Positions 8,072-13,844 of a stretch of 15,754 nucleotides of DNA are shown here, piece after piece. Position 1 is the stretch's first letter; each line of letters opens with the position of its first letter. The notes under the pieces are model-generated. The model did no database searches and was not told the DNA's origin. It saw nothing but the letters and a program-made list of their open reading frames with translations. This stretch comes from Oscillospiraceae bacterium (GTDB lineage: Bacteria > Bacillota > Clostridia > Oscillospirales > Acutalibacteraceae): contig JAIRZH010000079.1 of the NCBI GenBank assembly GCA_031267335.1, forward strand, positions 1 through 15,754, given 5' to 3'. The position numbers and the translations under genes are program-made.

Positions 8072-8539
8072 ATGAAATGTCCTAGTTGCGAAACAAAAGA
8101 AAGCAAAGTTCTTGAATCACGTAGCACTGATGATTGCGAACGTATTCGTCGGCGTCGTGAATGTTATTCTTGTGGAAAAAGATTCACTACTTTTGAAATG
8201 ATAGAAAATACACCAATTTCGATAGTGAAAAAAGATGGTTCTAGGGAATTTTTTGAAAGAAAAAAGGTTTTCGATGGACTTTTAAAGGCATGCCAAAAAC
8301 GGCCAGTCCCAATAAGCTATCTTGATGAAACCGCGAAAGATATAGAAAATAAATTGCAAAATATGTTTGAACGTGAGATCGATTCTTCAATAATAGGCGA
8401 AATGGCGATGCAAGCTCTTCGCAATAAAGATGAAGTTGCTTATGTTCGTTTCGCGTCGGTTTATAGACAATTTAAAGATGTAAAAGAATTTTTAAAAGAA
8501 CTCGAAAACGTGATCGAAAATTATAATAAATCAAACTAA
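8072..8539 (+). CDS. nrdR: transcriptional repressor NrdR
   Basis: An ATP/dATP-sensing repressor of ribonucleotide reductase genes. The 155 residues show the N-terminal zinc ribbon with MKCPSC (Cys3, Cys6) and CYSCGKRFTTFE (Cys31, Cys34), the RRRREC basic stretch, and then the ATP-cone domain from about residue 47 (PISIVKKDGSREFFERKKVFDGL) to VYRQFKDVKEFLKELENV. The length is normal. The ATG start fits the family; the Shine-Dalgarno is weak. The gene lies 65 bp downstream of uppS on the same strand. No ribonucleotide reductase gene and no obvious pair of NrdR boxes is seen in the window. Confidence 0.96.
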   Translation: MKCPSCETKESKVLESRSTDDCERIRRRRECYSCGKRFTTFEMIENTPISIVKKDGSREFFERKKVFDGLLKACQKRPVPISYLDETAKDIENKLQNMFEREIDSSIIGEMAMQALRNKDEVAYVRFASVYRQFKDVKEFLKELENVIENYNKSN

Positions 8540-8558
8540 TCAGTTAAAAAATGTTATT

Positions 8559-8589
8559 TTGACAGTTCTTTCGATTTTAAGCATATAAA
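8559..8589 (+). promoter_or_regulatory. putative promoter of the substrate-binding protein gene
   Basis: A perfect TTGACA (8559-8564) and TATAAA (8584-8589) are separated by 19 bp, slightly longer than the optimum. They lie in the 82-bp gap after nrdR and about 32 bp before the proposed ATT start at 8622. This suggests that the binding-protein gene is transcribed independently of nrdR. Confidence 0.5.
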
Positions 8590-8621
8590 TCATAAATCAA
8601 TAATGTTATTGGAGCAAAATT

Positions 8622-9599
8622 ATTAAAAATAAAATATCGTGGATATTAATTTTATTGTGCCTAGCAATTTTAATTATATTTTTAAAGAAATCCAATAAAT
8701 CAAATAAAAATTTTTTAAATATTGGAATATTACAATTTGTTGAACATGATGCTTTAGATTCGGTAAAAAAAGGTTTTATCGATGGTTTAACTGAATTTGG
8801 TTTTATAGATAATCAAAATATAAAAATTGATTTTAAAAACGCTCAAGCTGATCAATCGGTTTGCAATTTAATTTCAAATCAGTTTGTTAGTGATAAAAAA
8901 GATTTAATTTTAGCAATTGCTACGCCGGCTGCACAATCAATTTCTGAAGCAACAAAAGAAATACCAATTTTAGTTGCAGCTGTAACAAATCCGGAAGATT
9001 CAGGTTTAGTCGAATCGAATAAAAAACCGAACACAAATGTTACAGGTGTGTCAGACCTATCTCCGATTGCTGAGCAAATTGAACTTATTATCAAATTAAA
9101 ACCCGAAACAAAAACTATTGGAATTTTGTTTTCTTCAAGCGAAGCAAATTCAAAATATCAAGCGAATATTGCCTACGAGAAATGCCAAAAATTAAATTTA
9201 GAGCCAAAAGTTTTTAATTTTTCTAATGCTAACGAAATAGAGCAAGTTGTTTTGTCTATGAAAAATAAGGTTGATGCCATATATACGCCAACGGATAATA
9301 TGGTTGCATCAAACGTTGATATAATTGCCAAAATCGCATTACAAATTGAAGTTCCTTGGGTTTGTGGAGAAACAAATTTAGTGCCCAAAGGATCTGTTGG
9401 AACTTATGGCATTGATTATTACGAAATAGGGAAATTAACCGCTAAGCAAGCGGCAAAAATCTTAAATGGCGAAAACAAGCCCCAAGAAATGCCAATTGAA
9501 TATCTTGAAGAAACTAAACTTTTATTAAATGATAAAATAATTAGCAAATTAGGCATCGAAATTCCACAAGAATTTTTAAATATTATGAAATTAGTATAA
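8622..9599 (+). CDS. ABC-type substrate-binding protein (TrpX/COG2984 family), ATT start
   Basis: An extracytoplasmic solute-binding protein of the ABC_sub_bind (COG2984) family, whose studied member TrpX belongs to a tryptophan/tyrosine transporter. Typical stretches: IGILQFVEHDALDSVKKGF, LILAIATPAAQSISEATK, PILVAAVTNPEDSGLV, NVTGVSDLSP, IGILFSSSEANS, DAIYTPTDNMVAS, VGTYGIDYYEIGKLTAKQA. With a start at ATT 8622 (7 nt after GGAG at 8611-8614) the N-terminus is KNKISWILILLCLAILIIFLKK, a complete signal anchor. The first canonical codon, TTG 8655, would cut that helix in half. No consensus lipobox is present, so it may remain membrane-anchored. No permease or ATPase gene is adjacent, so it is an orphan here. 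The ligand cannot be deduced. Confidence 0.88.
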   Translation: MKNKISWILILLCLAILIIFLKKSNKSNKNFLNIGILQFVEHDALDSVKKGFIDGLTEFGFIDNQNIKIDFKNAQADQSVCNLISNQFVSDKKDLILAIATPAAQSISEATKEIPILVAAVTNPEDSGLVESNKKPNTNVTGVSDLSPIAEQIELIIKLKPETKTIGILFSSSEANSKYQANIAYEKCQKLNLEPKVFNFSNANEIEQVVLSMKNKVDAIYTPTDNMVASNVDIIAKIALQIEVPWVCGETNLVPKGSVGTYGIDYYEIGKLTAKQAAKILNGENKPQEMPIEYLEETKLLLNDKIISKLGIEIPQEFLNIMKLV

Positions 9600-9668
9600 T
9601 GCAATTTATTTTCAAATAATATCATAAGCTATGGCTGTTCTTGCTATAATAAAGCAACCAAGTTTTAA

Positions 9669-9822
9669 GAGCCTGTCTAATATTTCTAAAGCAGCGCATA
9701 TTTCAGTTAAATTTTTAAAATTCTGTATTGCTTAAATGAATCAATATTCGCTTTCCTTATACTTTAAATTTTTAAAAATTTTATCATAAAATCTGCACTA
9801 CTAAGAAATATTTTGCAGGCTC
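9669..9822 (+). repeat. MITE family 2, complete copy (154 bp)
   Basis: Inverted ends: GAGCCTGTCTAATATTTCT on the left and, read on the opposite strand from the right end, GAGCCTGCAAAATATTTCT. TAA flanks both sides (9666-9668 and 9823-9825), a TNA-type target duplication. An internal inverted pair, TTAAATTTTTAAAA and TTTAAATTTTTAAAA, lies near 9706 and 9765. It is non-coding and occupies most of the gap before the gene at 9868. Confidence 0.8.
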
Positions 9823-9867
9823 TAAGCAATTTTTGGATTTAATATTTATAAAAAAGGAAAATAAAAT

Positions 9868-10788
9868 TTGAGAATTCTTCACAAAGCATCAATGATAATT
9901 ATGTTAACAGATGTAATGACCAAAACACCTATTACAAATGCTGTGATACTTTGTAACGATAAGCAAAATCCATATATTTGCAAGAATGAAGGTTACTATA
10001 TTTTTGCAGATTTATACCCAAGTAAATATAATGTTAAAATTTTTTGTAATGGATATGTAAAAACGAATTTTGAATGTAATCTTTCGCCTAAAGAATCGCG
10101 TTATTTTATGATTGAAATGTCTTATGAATCTTTTAATTCTTCACTTATTAATATCCCAAGATTTGAATTTCTTATCAAAAAAAATTGTAAAAAAATAAAA
10201 AACAAAAAAATATTACTTGTTTTAAAAACACCAATTAAATTTTTGAAAATTATTAAAAAAGCAAAAAAAGATGACAAACTTCTGGTTCTTAATATTCCAG
10301 ACGATAACTCACTTTTCCCTCAACACTATATCTATATTTATAAAATTGATCAAAATAAAAAAAATGAAAATAATGAATTAGACGAAGAACTAGAATTAAC
10401 AGAAAATGAGTTGGAAGAAGAAAATCTGGATGATTTAGAAGATATTGAAGAAGAATTACTCGATGATTCCAAAAATAAAAAAGAACCTGAAATAATTAAA
10501 GATATTGAACAAAAAATTTTTATCATAGGTTACGAAGAAAAGTCAAATGCTTATATTTTAGATGAACCATTACCGGAGAATTTTCAAATTGGTGGTAAAT
10601 TTTATTTATATTGGGAATTACTAACTGATACAAAAGGCAAAGCAGTTTTACCATTTTTGGATCGTTTTATGAAAGATTCAAAACTCGAATTTGAACTTGA
10701 ATTTAATAATAAAAAAATTGAAATTACCGCTGATTTAAATAAATTTGATCAAGTTTATAAAACACTCCTCATAGAAGTTGAAATTTGA
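9868..10788 (+). CDS. unrecognised protein with N-terminal carboxypeptidase-regulatory-like domain and acidic linker
   Basis: 306 residues, TTG start preceded by AAAGGA. Residues about 10-90 (MLTDVMTKTPITNAVILCND, then GYYIFADLYPSKYNVKIFCNGYV) follow the pattern of CarboxypepD_reg or Cna-B-like beta-sandwich modules: a conversion from a variable residue set to a GYY-F-DL-P-Y-V-I-GY rhythm. A lysine-rich stretch at about 104-140 precedes a strongly acidic linker at about 168-202 (NELDEELELTENELEEENLD). The C-terminal 100 residues look beta-rich (KIFIIGYEEKSNAYILDEP, GGKFYLYWELLTDTKGKAVLPF). No signal peptide is present, which is unusual for a Cna-B-like module and points to a cytosolic or assembly role. 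It is MITE-flanked on both sides. Similar modules occur in phage-like and injection-machine proteins, but nothing here proves that. Confidence 0.75.
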   Translation: MRILHKASMIIMLTDVMTKTPITNAVILCNDKQNPYICKNEGYYIFADLYPSKYNVKIFCNGYVKTNFECNLSPKESRYFMIEMSYESFNSSLINIPRFEFLIKKNCKKIKNKKILLVLKTPIKFLKIIKKAKKDDKLLVLNIPDDNSLFPQHYIYIYKIDQNKKNENNELDEELELTENELEEENLDDLEDIEEELLDDSKNKKEPEIIKDIEQKIFIIGYEEKSNAYILDEPLPENFQIGGKFYLYWELLTDTKGKAVLPFLDRFMKDSKLEFELEFNNKKIEITADLNKFDQVYKTLLIEVEI

Positions 10789-10854
10789 ACTAAAACTTGA
10801 TAATTTTGGTACCGTATTAATATCAGAATTTGTTTCCGATAAACCTTAAGCGCG

Positions 10855-10975
10855 ATTTTTTAACAATTTTTGGCATTTTCGTTTATTTTTTTAGCTTAAT
10901 GCCAGCTGAGCATTGTGAAAAGATTTTCCCTATCTAATCCAAAAATTACTCAAAATTTTGTCTTTCAAATGGTAA
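10855..10975. repeat. mosaic of MITE family 3 (inverted) and family 1 fragments
   Basis: 10855-10909 on the minus strand (CAGCTGGCATTAAGC, AAATAAACGAAAATGC, AAAATTGTTA) matches the middle and right part of the family 3 element at 3553. From about 10910, CATTGTGAAAAGATTTTCC and AAAAATTACTCAAAATTTTG, then TTTCAAATGGTAAGAAC, match the right half of family 1. The join has no clean terminal repeats, so it arose by insertion of one element in another or by deletion. The gene-free stretch 10789-11242 holds this mosaic, the next element and the terminator; 11065-11158 shows nothing else. Confidence 0.6.
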
Positions 10976-11059
10976 GAACCTATCTAATATCTCTTTAGCA
11001 ACACATATTTAATTAAAATTTTTAAAATTCTGTATTGCTTAGAAATATTAGACAAGCTT
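10976..11059 (+). repeat. MITE family 2, internally deleted copy (84 bp) nested in a family 1 remnant
   Basis: The left part, GAACCTATCTAATATCTC through AAAATTCTGTATTGCTTA, matches the first 65-70 bp of the copy at 9669, then jumps to a right terminal repeat AGAAATATTAGACAAGCTT. The ends are inverted repeats over about 23 bp with a few mismatches. TAA occurs on both sides (10973-10975 and 11060-11062). The left TAA belongs to the right end of a family 1 fragment, so this copy probably inserted into that older element. Confidence 0.65.
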
Positions 11060-11158
11060 TAAGACCGTGTAAGACAAAACAGAAAATTTTTGGCTGTTTT
11101 AGAACATAGGAAAGGTTTAAATTGTTTTGCCAGAATTAGAAGTTTTATTTCTACTGCT

Positions 11159-11207
11159 AAAAAAAATTCTTTAAACCACTTTCGTCTTCGGGCGAGAGTG
11201 ATTTAAA
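11159..11207 (-). terminator. putative rho-independent terminator of the secreted repeat-protein gene
   Basis: A 17-bp imperfect inverted repeat (11170-11186 and 11191-11207) encloses a 4-nt loop, read CGAA on the minus strand. On the minus strand the stem is followed within three bases by a run of eight T (complement of the A run at 11159-11166). It lies about 35 bp downstream of the stop codon of the minus-strand gene at 11243-12292. Read on the plus strand the loop is C(TTCG)G, a stable tetraloop, but no T run follows there. Confidence 0.65.
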
Positions 11208-11242
11208 AAAACTGAAAAATGGTTATGGGATGTTAATTATGA

Positions 11243-12292
11243 TTATCTTAAAAACCGTGGGACATGATTAAAGAAAAAAATATTTAGTTTTCCGAGGCGT
11301 TCGGAGGCATAAGATGAAAAATTATGAATTCGTATCGATCCAATATACGAACTCTGGTTCATTACTATTGCCGTGAGTTCTGATCTCGTAAATTCATATT
11401 TCGCCTGTTGAGCGTTGTCGGACTCATTAATTAGTTTTTCATCTCGTGAAAAAGTAAAAACAGGATTTTCTTTATTATATACTGATATTATATCATAATT
11501 CTGAATATTAAGATTCTGAAAACTTGAATTAGGATTAATTTTCATACCTTTAAAAAAATAAGTTCCACTTTTTCCACTTATTAAAGTATCGTCAATAGTT
11601 TTAACAAAAAAATTTTTATTAACAATAACAAAGATAATACGGTTGTTTGTACGGACAAAAATACCTACGTCATACATTGAATCTTTCACTATTTGAAGTA
11701 TACTATCTACTTTTTTTTGGTTTAGATGATACTGTAACTCTTGGAAATTGGAAGGCTGGAACTGTGGGAAATCGAAAGGCTGGAACTGTTGGAAATTGGA
11801 AGACTGGAACTGTGGGAAATTGGAAGACTGGAACTTTTGGAAATTTGAAGGCTGGAACTGTGGGAAATCGAAAGTCTGGAACTGTTGGAAATTGGAAGGC
11901 TGGAACTGTGGGAAATCGAAAGGCTGGGTCTGTGGGAAATTGGAAGACTGGAACTGTGGGAAATCGAAAGGCTGGGGCTGTGGGAAATTGGAAGACTGGA
12001 ACTGTGGGAAATCGAAAGGCTGGAACTGTGGGAAATCGAAAGGCTGGGGCTGCGGGGAATTGGAAGGCTGGAACTGTTGGAAATTGGAAGGATTAAGTGG
12101 AACATTGGAAGACTGTGAATCATCTACATACTTTATTCTCTTAAACGAATATTCTAAAAATTCTTTTTTGTTTGTGTTCCTTTTTTGTTTCATCGCTTTT
12201 ACTGATTGCATATTAATATTTAACGCTAATAAAAATAACAAAGCGCAGCAACCAGCGATTGCTGAACTTTTTTTAAACAGTTTATTTAGCAT
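11243..12292 (-). CDS. secreted octapeptide-repeat protein with ubiquitin-like region
   Basis: 349 residues, ATG preceded by TGGAGG at 9-nt spacing. Residues 1-33 form a signal peptide: basic KLFKK, hydrophobic AGCCALLFLLAL, and a plausible cleavage site after VKA. Residues 68-187 are 15 octapeptide repeats of two alternating types, PFDFPQFQ and [PS]SNFxQxQ, rich in Phe, Gln and Pro and probably disordered. Residues about 208-273 follow the ubiquitin pattern: GIFVRT beside ubiquitin IFVKT, YFFKGMKI beside LIFAGKQL, FQNLNIQNYDIISVY beside LSDYNIQKESTLHLV. The helix region is about five residues shorter than in ubiquitin. Residues 274-349 are unrecognised; there is no C-terminal Gly-Gly. The gene is monocistronic with its own operator-like region and terminator. 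A secreted ubiquitin-like protein suggests action on a eukaryotic host, which is inference; the family is unknown to me. Confidence 0.85.
   Translation of the reverse strand: MLNKLFKKSSAIAGCCALLFLLALNINMQSVKAMKQKRNTNKKEFLEYSFKRIKYVDDSQSSNVPLNPSNFQQFQPSNSPQPQPFDFPQFQPFDFPQFQSSNFPQPQPFDFPQFQSSNFPQTQPFDFPQFQPSNFQQFQTFDFPQFQPSNFQKFQSSNFPQFQSSNFQQFQPFDFPQFQPSNFQELQYHLNQKKVDSILQIVKDSMYDVGIFVRTNNRIIFVIVNKNFFVKTIDDTLISGKSGTYFFKGMKINPNSSFQNLNIQNYDIISVYNKENPVFTFSRDEKLINESDNAQQAKYEFTRSELTAIVMNQSSYIGSIRIHNFSSYASERLGKLNIFFFNHVPRFLR
11732..12091 (-). repeat. 24-bp tandem repeat array, 15 units, inside the secreted protein gene
   Basis: 360 bp made of 15 contiguous 24-bp units, each coding one octapeptide. 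On the plus strand the units read GGAAATTGGAAGACTGGAACTG-like or GGAAATCGAAAGGCTGG-like: two subtypes that often alternate, giving a partial 48-bp period. Units differ at a few positions only, so the array is young or homogenised. The unit length is a multiple of three, so gain or loss of units keeps the reading frame. Because no unit contains a stop in several frames, long open frames appear on both strands here; they are shadows. Confidence 0.95.
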
Positions 12293-12342
12293 TACGCTAA
12301 ACCTCCAAAAATTTTAAAAATTTGTTGTAATGTTTGTGAAAT

Positions 12343-12423
12343 TTACAACAATTGTGTTGTGTAACATAAATTAATTTAATTCTCAACAGATTTTGTTACT
12401 ATATTCACGGAAATTTCACGGAA
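12343..12423 (-). promoter_or_regulatory. operator-like repeats upstream of the secreted protein gene
   Basis: TTCACGGAA occurs twice, at 12404-12412 and 12415-12423, with an 11-bp period, that is on the same face of the helix as is usual for response-regulator direct repeats. Nearer the gene, ACAACAATTGTGTTGT (about 12344-12359) is an inverted repeat of ACAACA around a 4-bp centre, and GTTGTAA with TTACAAC forms another from 12324. A possible -35, TTGAGA, lies between them on the minus strand (12382-12387) with a poor -10. The layout, direct repeats upstream of a -35 and a palindrome downstream, would suit activator plus repressor control. Confidence 0.35.
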
Positions 12424-12455
12424 TATTACAAAAATTTAATAATTGAACCAAATTA

Positions 12456-12608
12456 GGCTCGTTCCTACTAAAATAACAAAATTTCAGTACTTTTTGTTTT
12501 GTACTACGTTAAATTTTTTTAGAATACATCAGTATTATTAAAAAATTTTCCTTATCCAACTTAAAAATTACTTAAAATTTTGTAATTTTAAATAGTGGGA
12601 ACAGGCCC
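12456..12608 (+). repeat. MITE family 1, complete copy (153 bp)
   Basis: Left end GGCTCGTTCCTACTA and right end TAGTGGGAACAGGCCC are imperfect inverted repeats, flanked by TA at 12454-12455 and 12609-12610. The interior (CAGTACTTTTTGTTTTGTAC, TACGTTAAATTTTTTTA, TTTTCCTTATCCAAC) matches the copy at 188-346 closely. It is non-coding. Confidence 0.85.
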
Positions 12609-12638
12609 TAGCAAATATGAATGTAGATTAGCTAACAA

Positions 12639-12788
12639 GGGCCTATTTTCGGTAAGCTAAAGTATGAATTTTGACAATTTTTGAACATTTTTAATGCATC
12701 TCCATTTCTGCTTGGCTTGCGCCAAGCCAAGGAAAATAAGTGAAAAATTGTTAAAAAGTTGTGCTTGGGGCTTATTGGGAGCAGGCGT
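12639..12788 (+). repeat. MITE family 3, near-complete copy (about 150 bp) with central hairpin
   Basis: Left end GGGCCTATTTTCGGTAAGC and, on the opposite strand from the right end, ACGCCTGCTCCCAATAAGC form long imperfect terminal inverted repeats. The flanks are CAA (12636-12638) and TAA (12789-12791), possibly a degraded TNA duplication. The centre GCTTGGCTTGCGCCAAGC is a near-perfect hairpin. It ends 20 bp from the stop codon of the cation transporter, so it may also serve as that gene's 3' end structure. Confidence 0.65.
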
Positions 12789-12807
12789 TAAGTTCTTGTT
12801 TTTAATT

Positions 12808-13755
12808 TTAATCTTTTTTGTTTTCGGTTTTATCGCCAACTGGTTCAAAACGCACTATAGCGCTGCACTTGAATTTTTTAGCCAAATTTTTTTCAATGTC
12901 AGCTATTATTTCATTAATAATTTTAACATCTGAAATATCTTTTGTTTCTATGTGGACTCGTAAGGTAACACTATTGTTACCTGGCCCGTAATTATGAACA
13001 ATAATATCGTTAATTTCTGAAACTTCAGGATATGAAAGAACAAAATTATTAATTTTTTCAACAAATTCAGGGTCTGGAGCTTTGCCTAAGAGCGGCTCGA
13101 GTGAATCTTTAAAAGTCTTGCTACCGGTTAAAATTATAAACCCTGAAACAATTAATCCAGCGTATGGATCAAGATACCAGCCGAAAAATTGTGTTATAAA
13201 AATGCCTAATATAACAGTTGTAGTGGCTACGGCATCAGAAATGCTATCGTTAGCTACTGCCTCGATTGCCGGCGAGTGTATTATATTGCTGAGTCTACGA
13301 TTGAAAAAATTTAACCAAACCTTTATTATAACAGAAGCGATCAAAATTGTGGCCGAAACAGCATCAAGGACTACAGTTTCCGGTGAAAAAATTTTTTCAA
13401 TAGAACTTTTTATAAATCCAATTCCTGTGATAATAATAGCTATTGATACTATAAGCCCGGAAACATATTCGATTCTGCCATGGCCAAACGGATGTTCTTT
13501 ATCAGCCGGGATTCCGGCCATTCGAAAGCATATTAAAGTTACAATAGAAGATCCTGCATCGGAAAGATTATTAAAAGCATCAGCTGTTGCTGCGATCGAA
13601 AAAGTAAAAACCCCAACTGCGAGTTTGCCGGCAAATAATAGTAGATTTATAATAATCCCGACTACTCCGCTTAAAACCCCGCATCGTCTTCTTATTCGAA
13701 GGCTCGATTGATCAGGATTACTTCCTACAAATTTTTTTATCAGAAATTTGTTCAA
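12808..13755 (-). CDS. cation diffusion facilitator family exporter, possibly Mn-type
   Basis: An inner-membrane divalent-metal/proton antiporter that forms dimers. 315 residues with six predicted membrane helices between about 25 and 215 and a cytosolic ferredoxin-like C-terminal domain at about 220-305. TM2 carries ADAFNNLSDAGSS (Asn62, Asp66), TM3 is preceded by HPFGHGRIEY, and TM5 carries ANDSISDAVA (Asp170, Asp174). An N-D/D-D transport site is associated with manganese exporters such as MntE rather than the His-containing zinc site of FieF; I infer manganese, with caution. The start is TTG at 13755, preceded by AGGGGG at 9 nt. The gene is monocistronic and divergent from galE, with about 90 bp between them. 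The product looks complete. Confidence 0.93.
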   Translation of the reverse strand: MNKFLIKKFVGSNPDQSSLRIRRRCGVLSGVVGIIINLLLFAGKLAVGVFTFSIAATADAFNNLSDAGSSIVTLICFRMAGIPADKEHPFGHGRIEYVSGLIVSIAIIITGIGFIKSSIEKIFSPETVVLDAVSATILIASVIIKVWLNFFNRRLSNIIHSPAIEAVANDSISDAVATTTVILGIFITQFFGWYLDPYAGLIVSGFIILTGSKTFKDSLEPLLGKAPDPEFVEKINNFVLSYPEVSEINDIIVHNYGPGNNSVTLRVHIETKDISDVKIINEIIADIEKNLAKKFKCSAIVRFEPVGDKTENKKD

Positions 13756-13844
13756 ATTTTTTTTACCCCCTTTTGTTACTAAAGTATTTTATTAAAATAT
13801 GTGTAGAAAGTTACATTATAACCCTATAAAAGGAGTCGTTTCAA

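Noticed and set aside
8640..8670. Lipoprotein signal (ILLC) in the substrate-binding protein
   Set aside because: The residue before Cys is Leu rather than Gly, Ala or Ser, and the hydrophobic helix continues beyond the Cys.
11170..11207. Plus-strand terminator or small RNA with a C(UUCG)G tetraloop
   Set aside because: No T run follows on the plus strand and no plus-strand gene ends nearby; the minus-strand terminator reading fits better.
11732..12091. CRISPR-like array
   Set aside because: The units are contiguous with no unique spacers, and they are translated as octapeptides within a longer gene.
11647..12317. Long plus-strand open frames and a second minus-strand frame across the 24-bp repeat array (Trp/Gly/Lys-rich or Ser-rich proteins)
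   Set aside because: A stop-free 24-bp unit keeps several frames open at once. Only the 349-residue minus-strand frame has a ribosome site, a signal peptide, non-repetitive flanks and a terminator.
13082..13711. Plus-strand open frame of 209 residues opposite the cation transporter
   Set aside because: It is a shadow of the CDF gene, which has full family motifs, a ribosome site and normal length.
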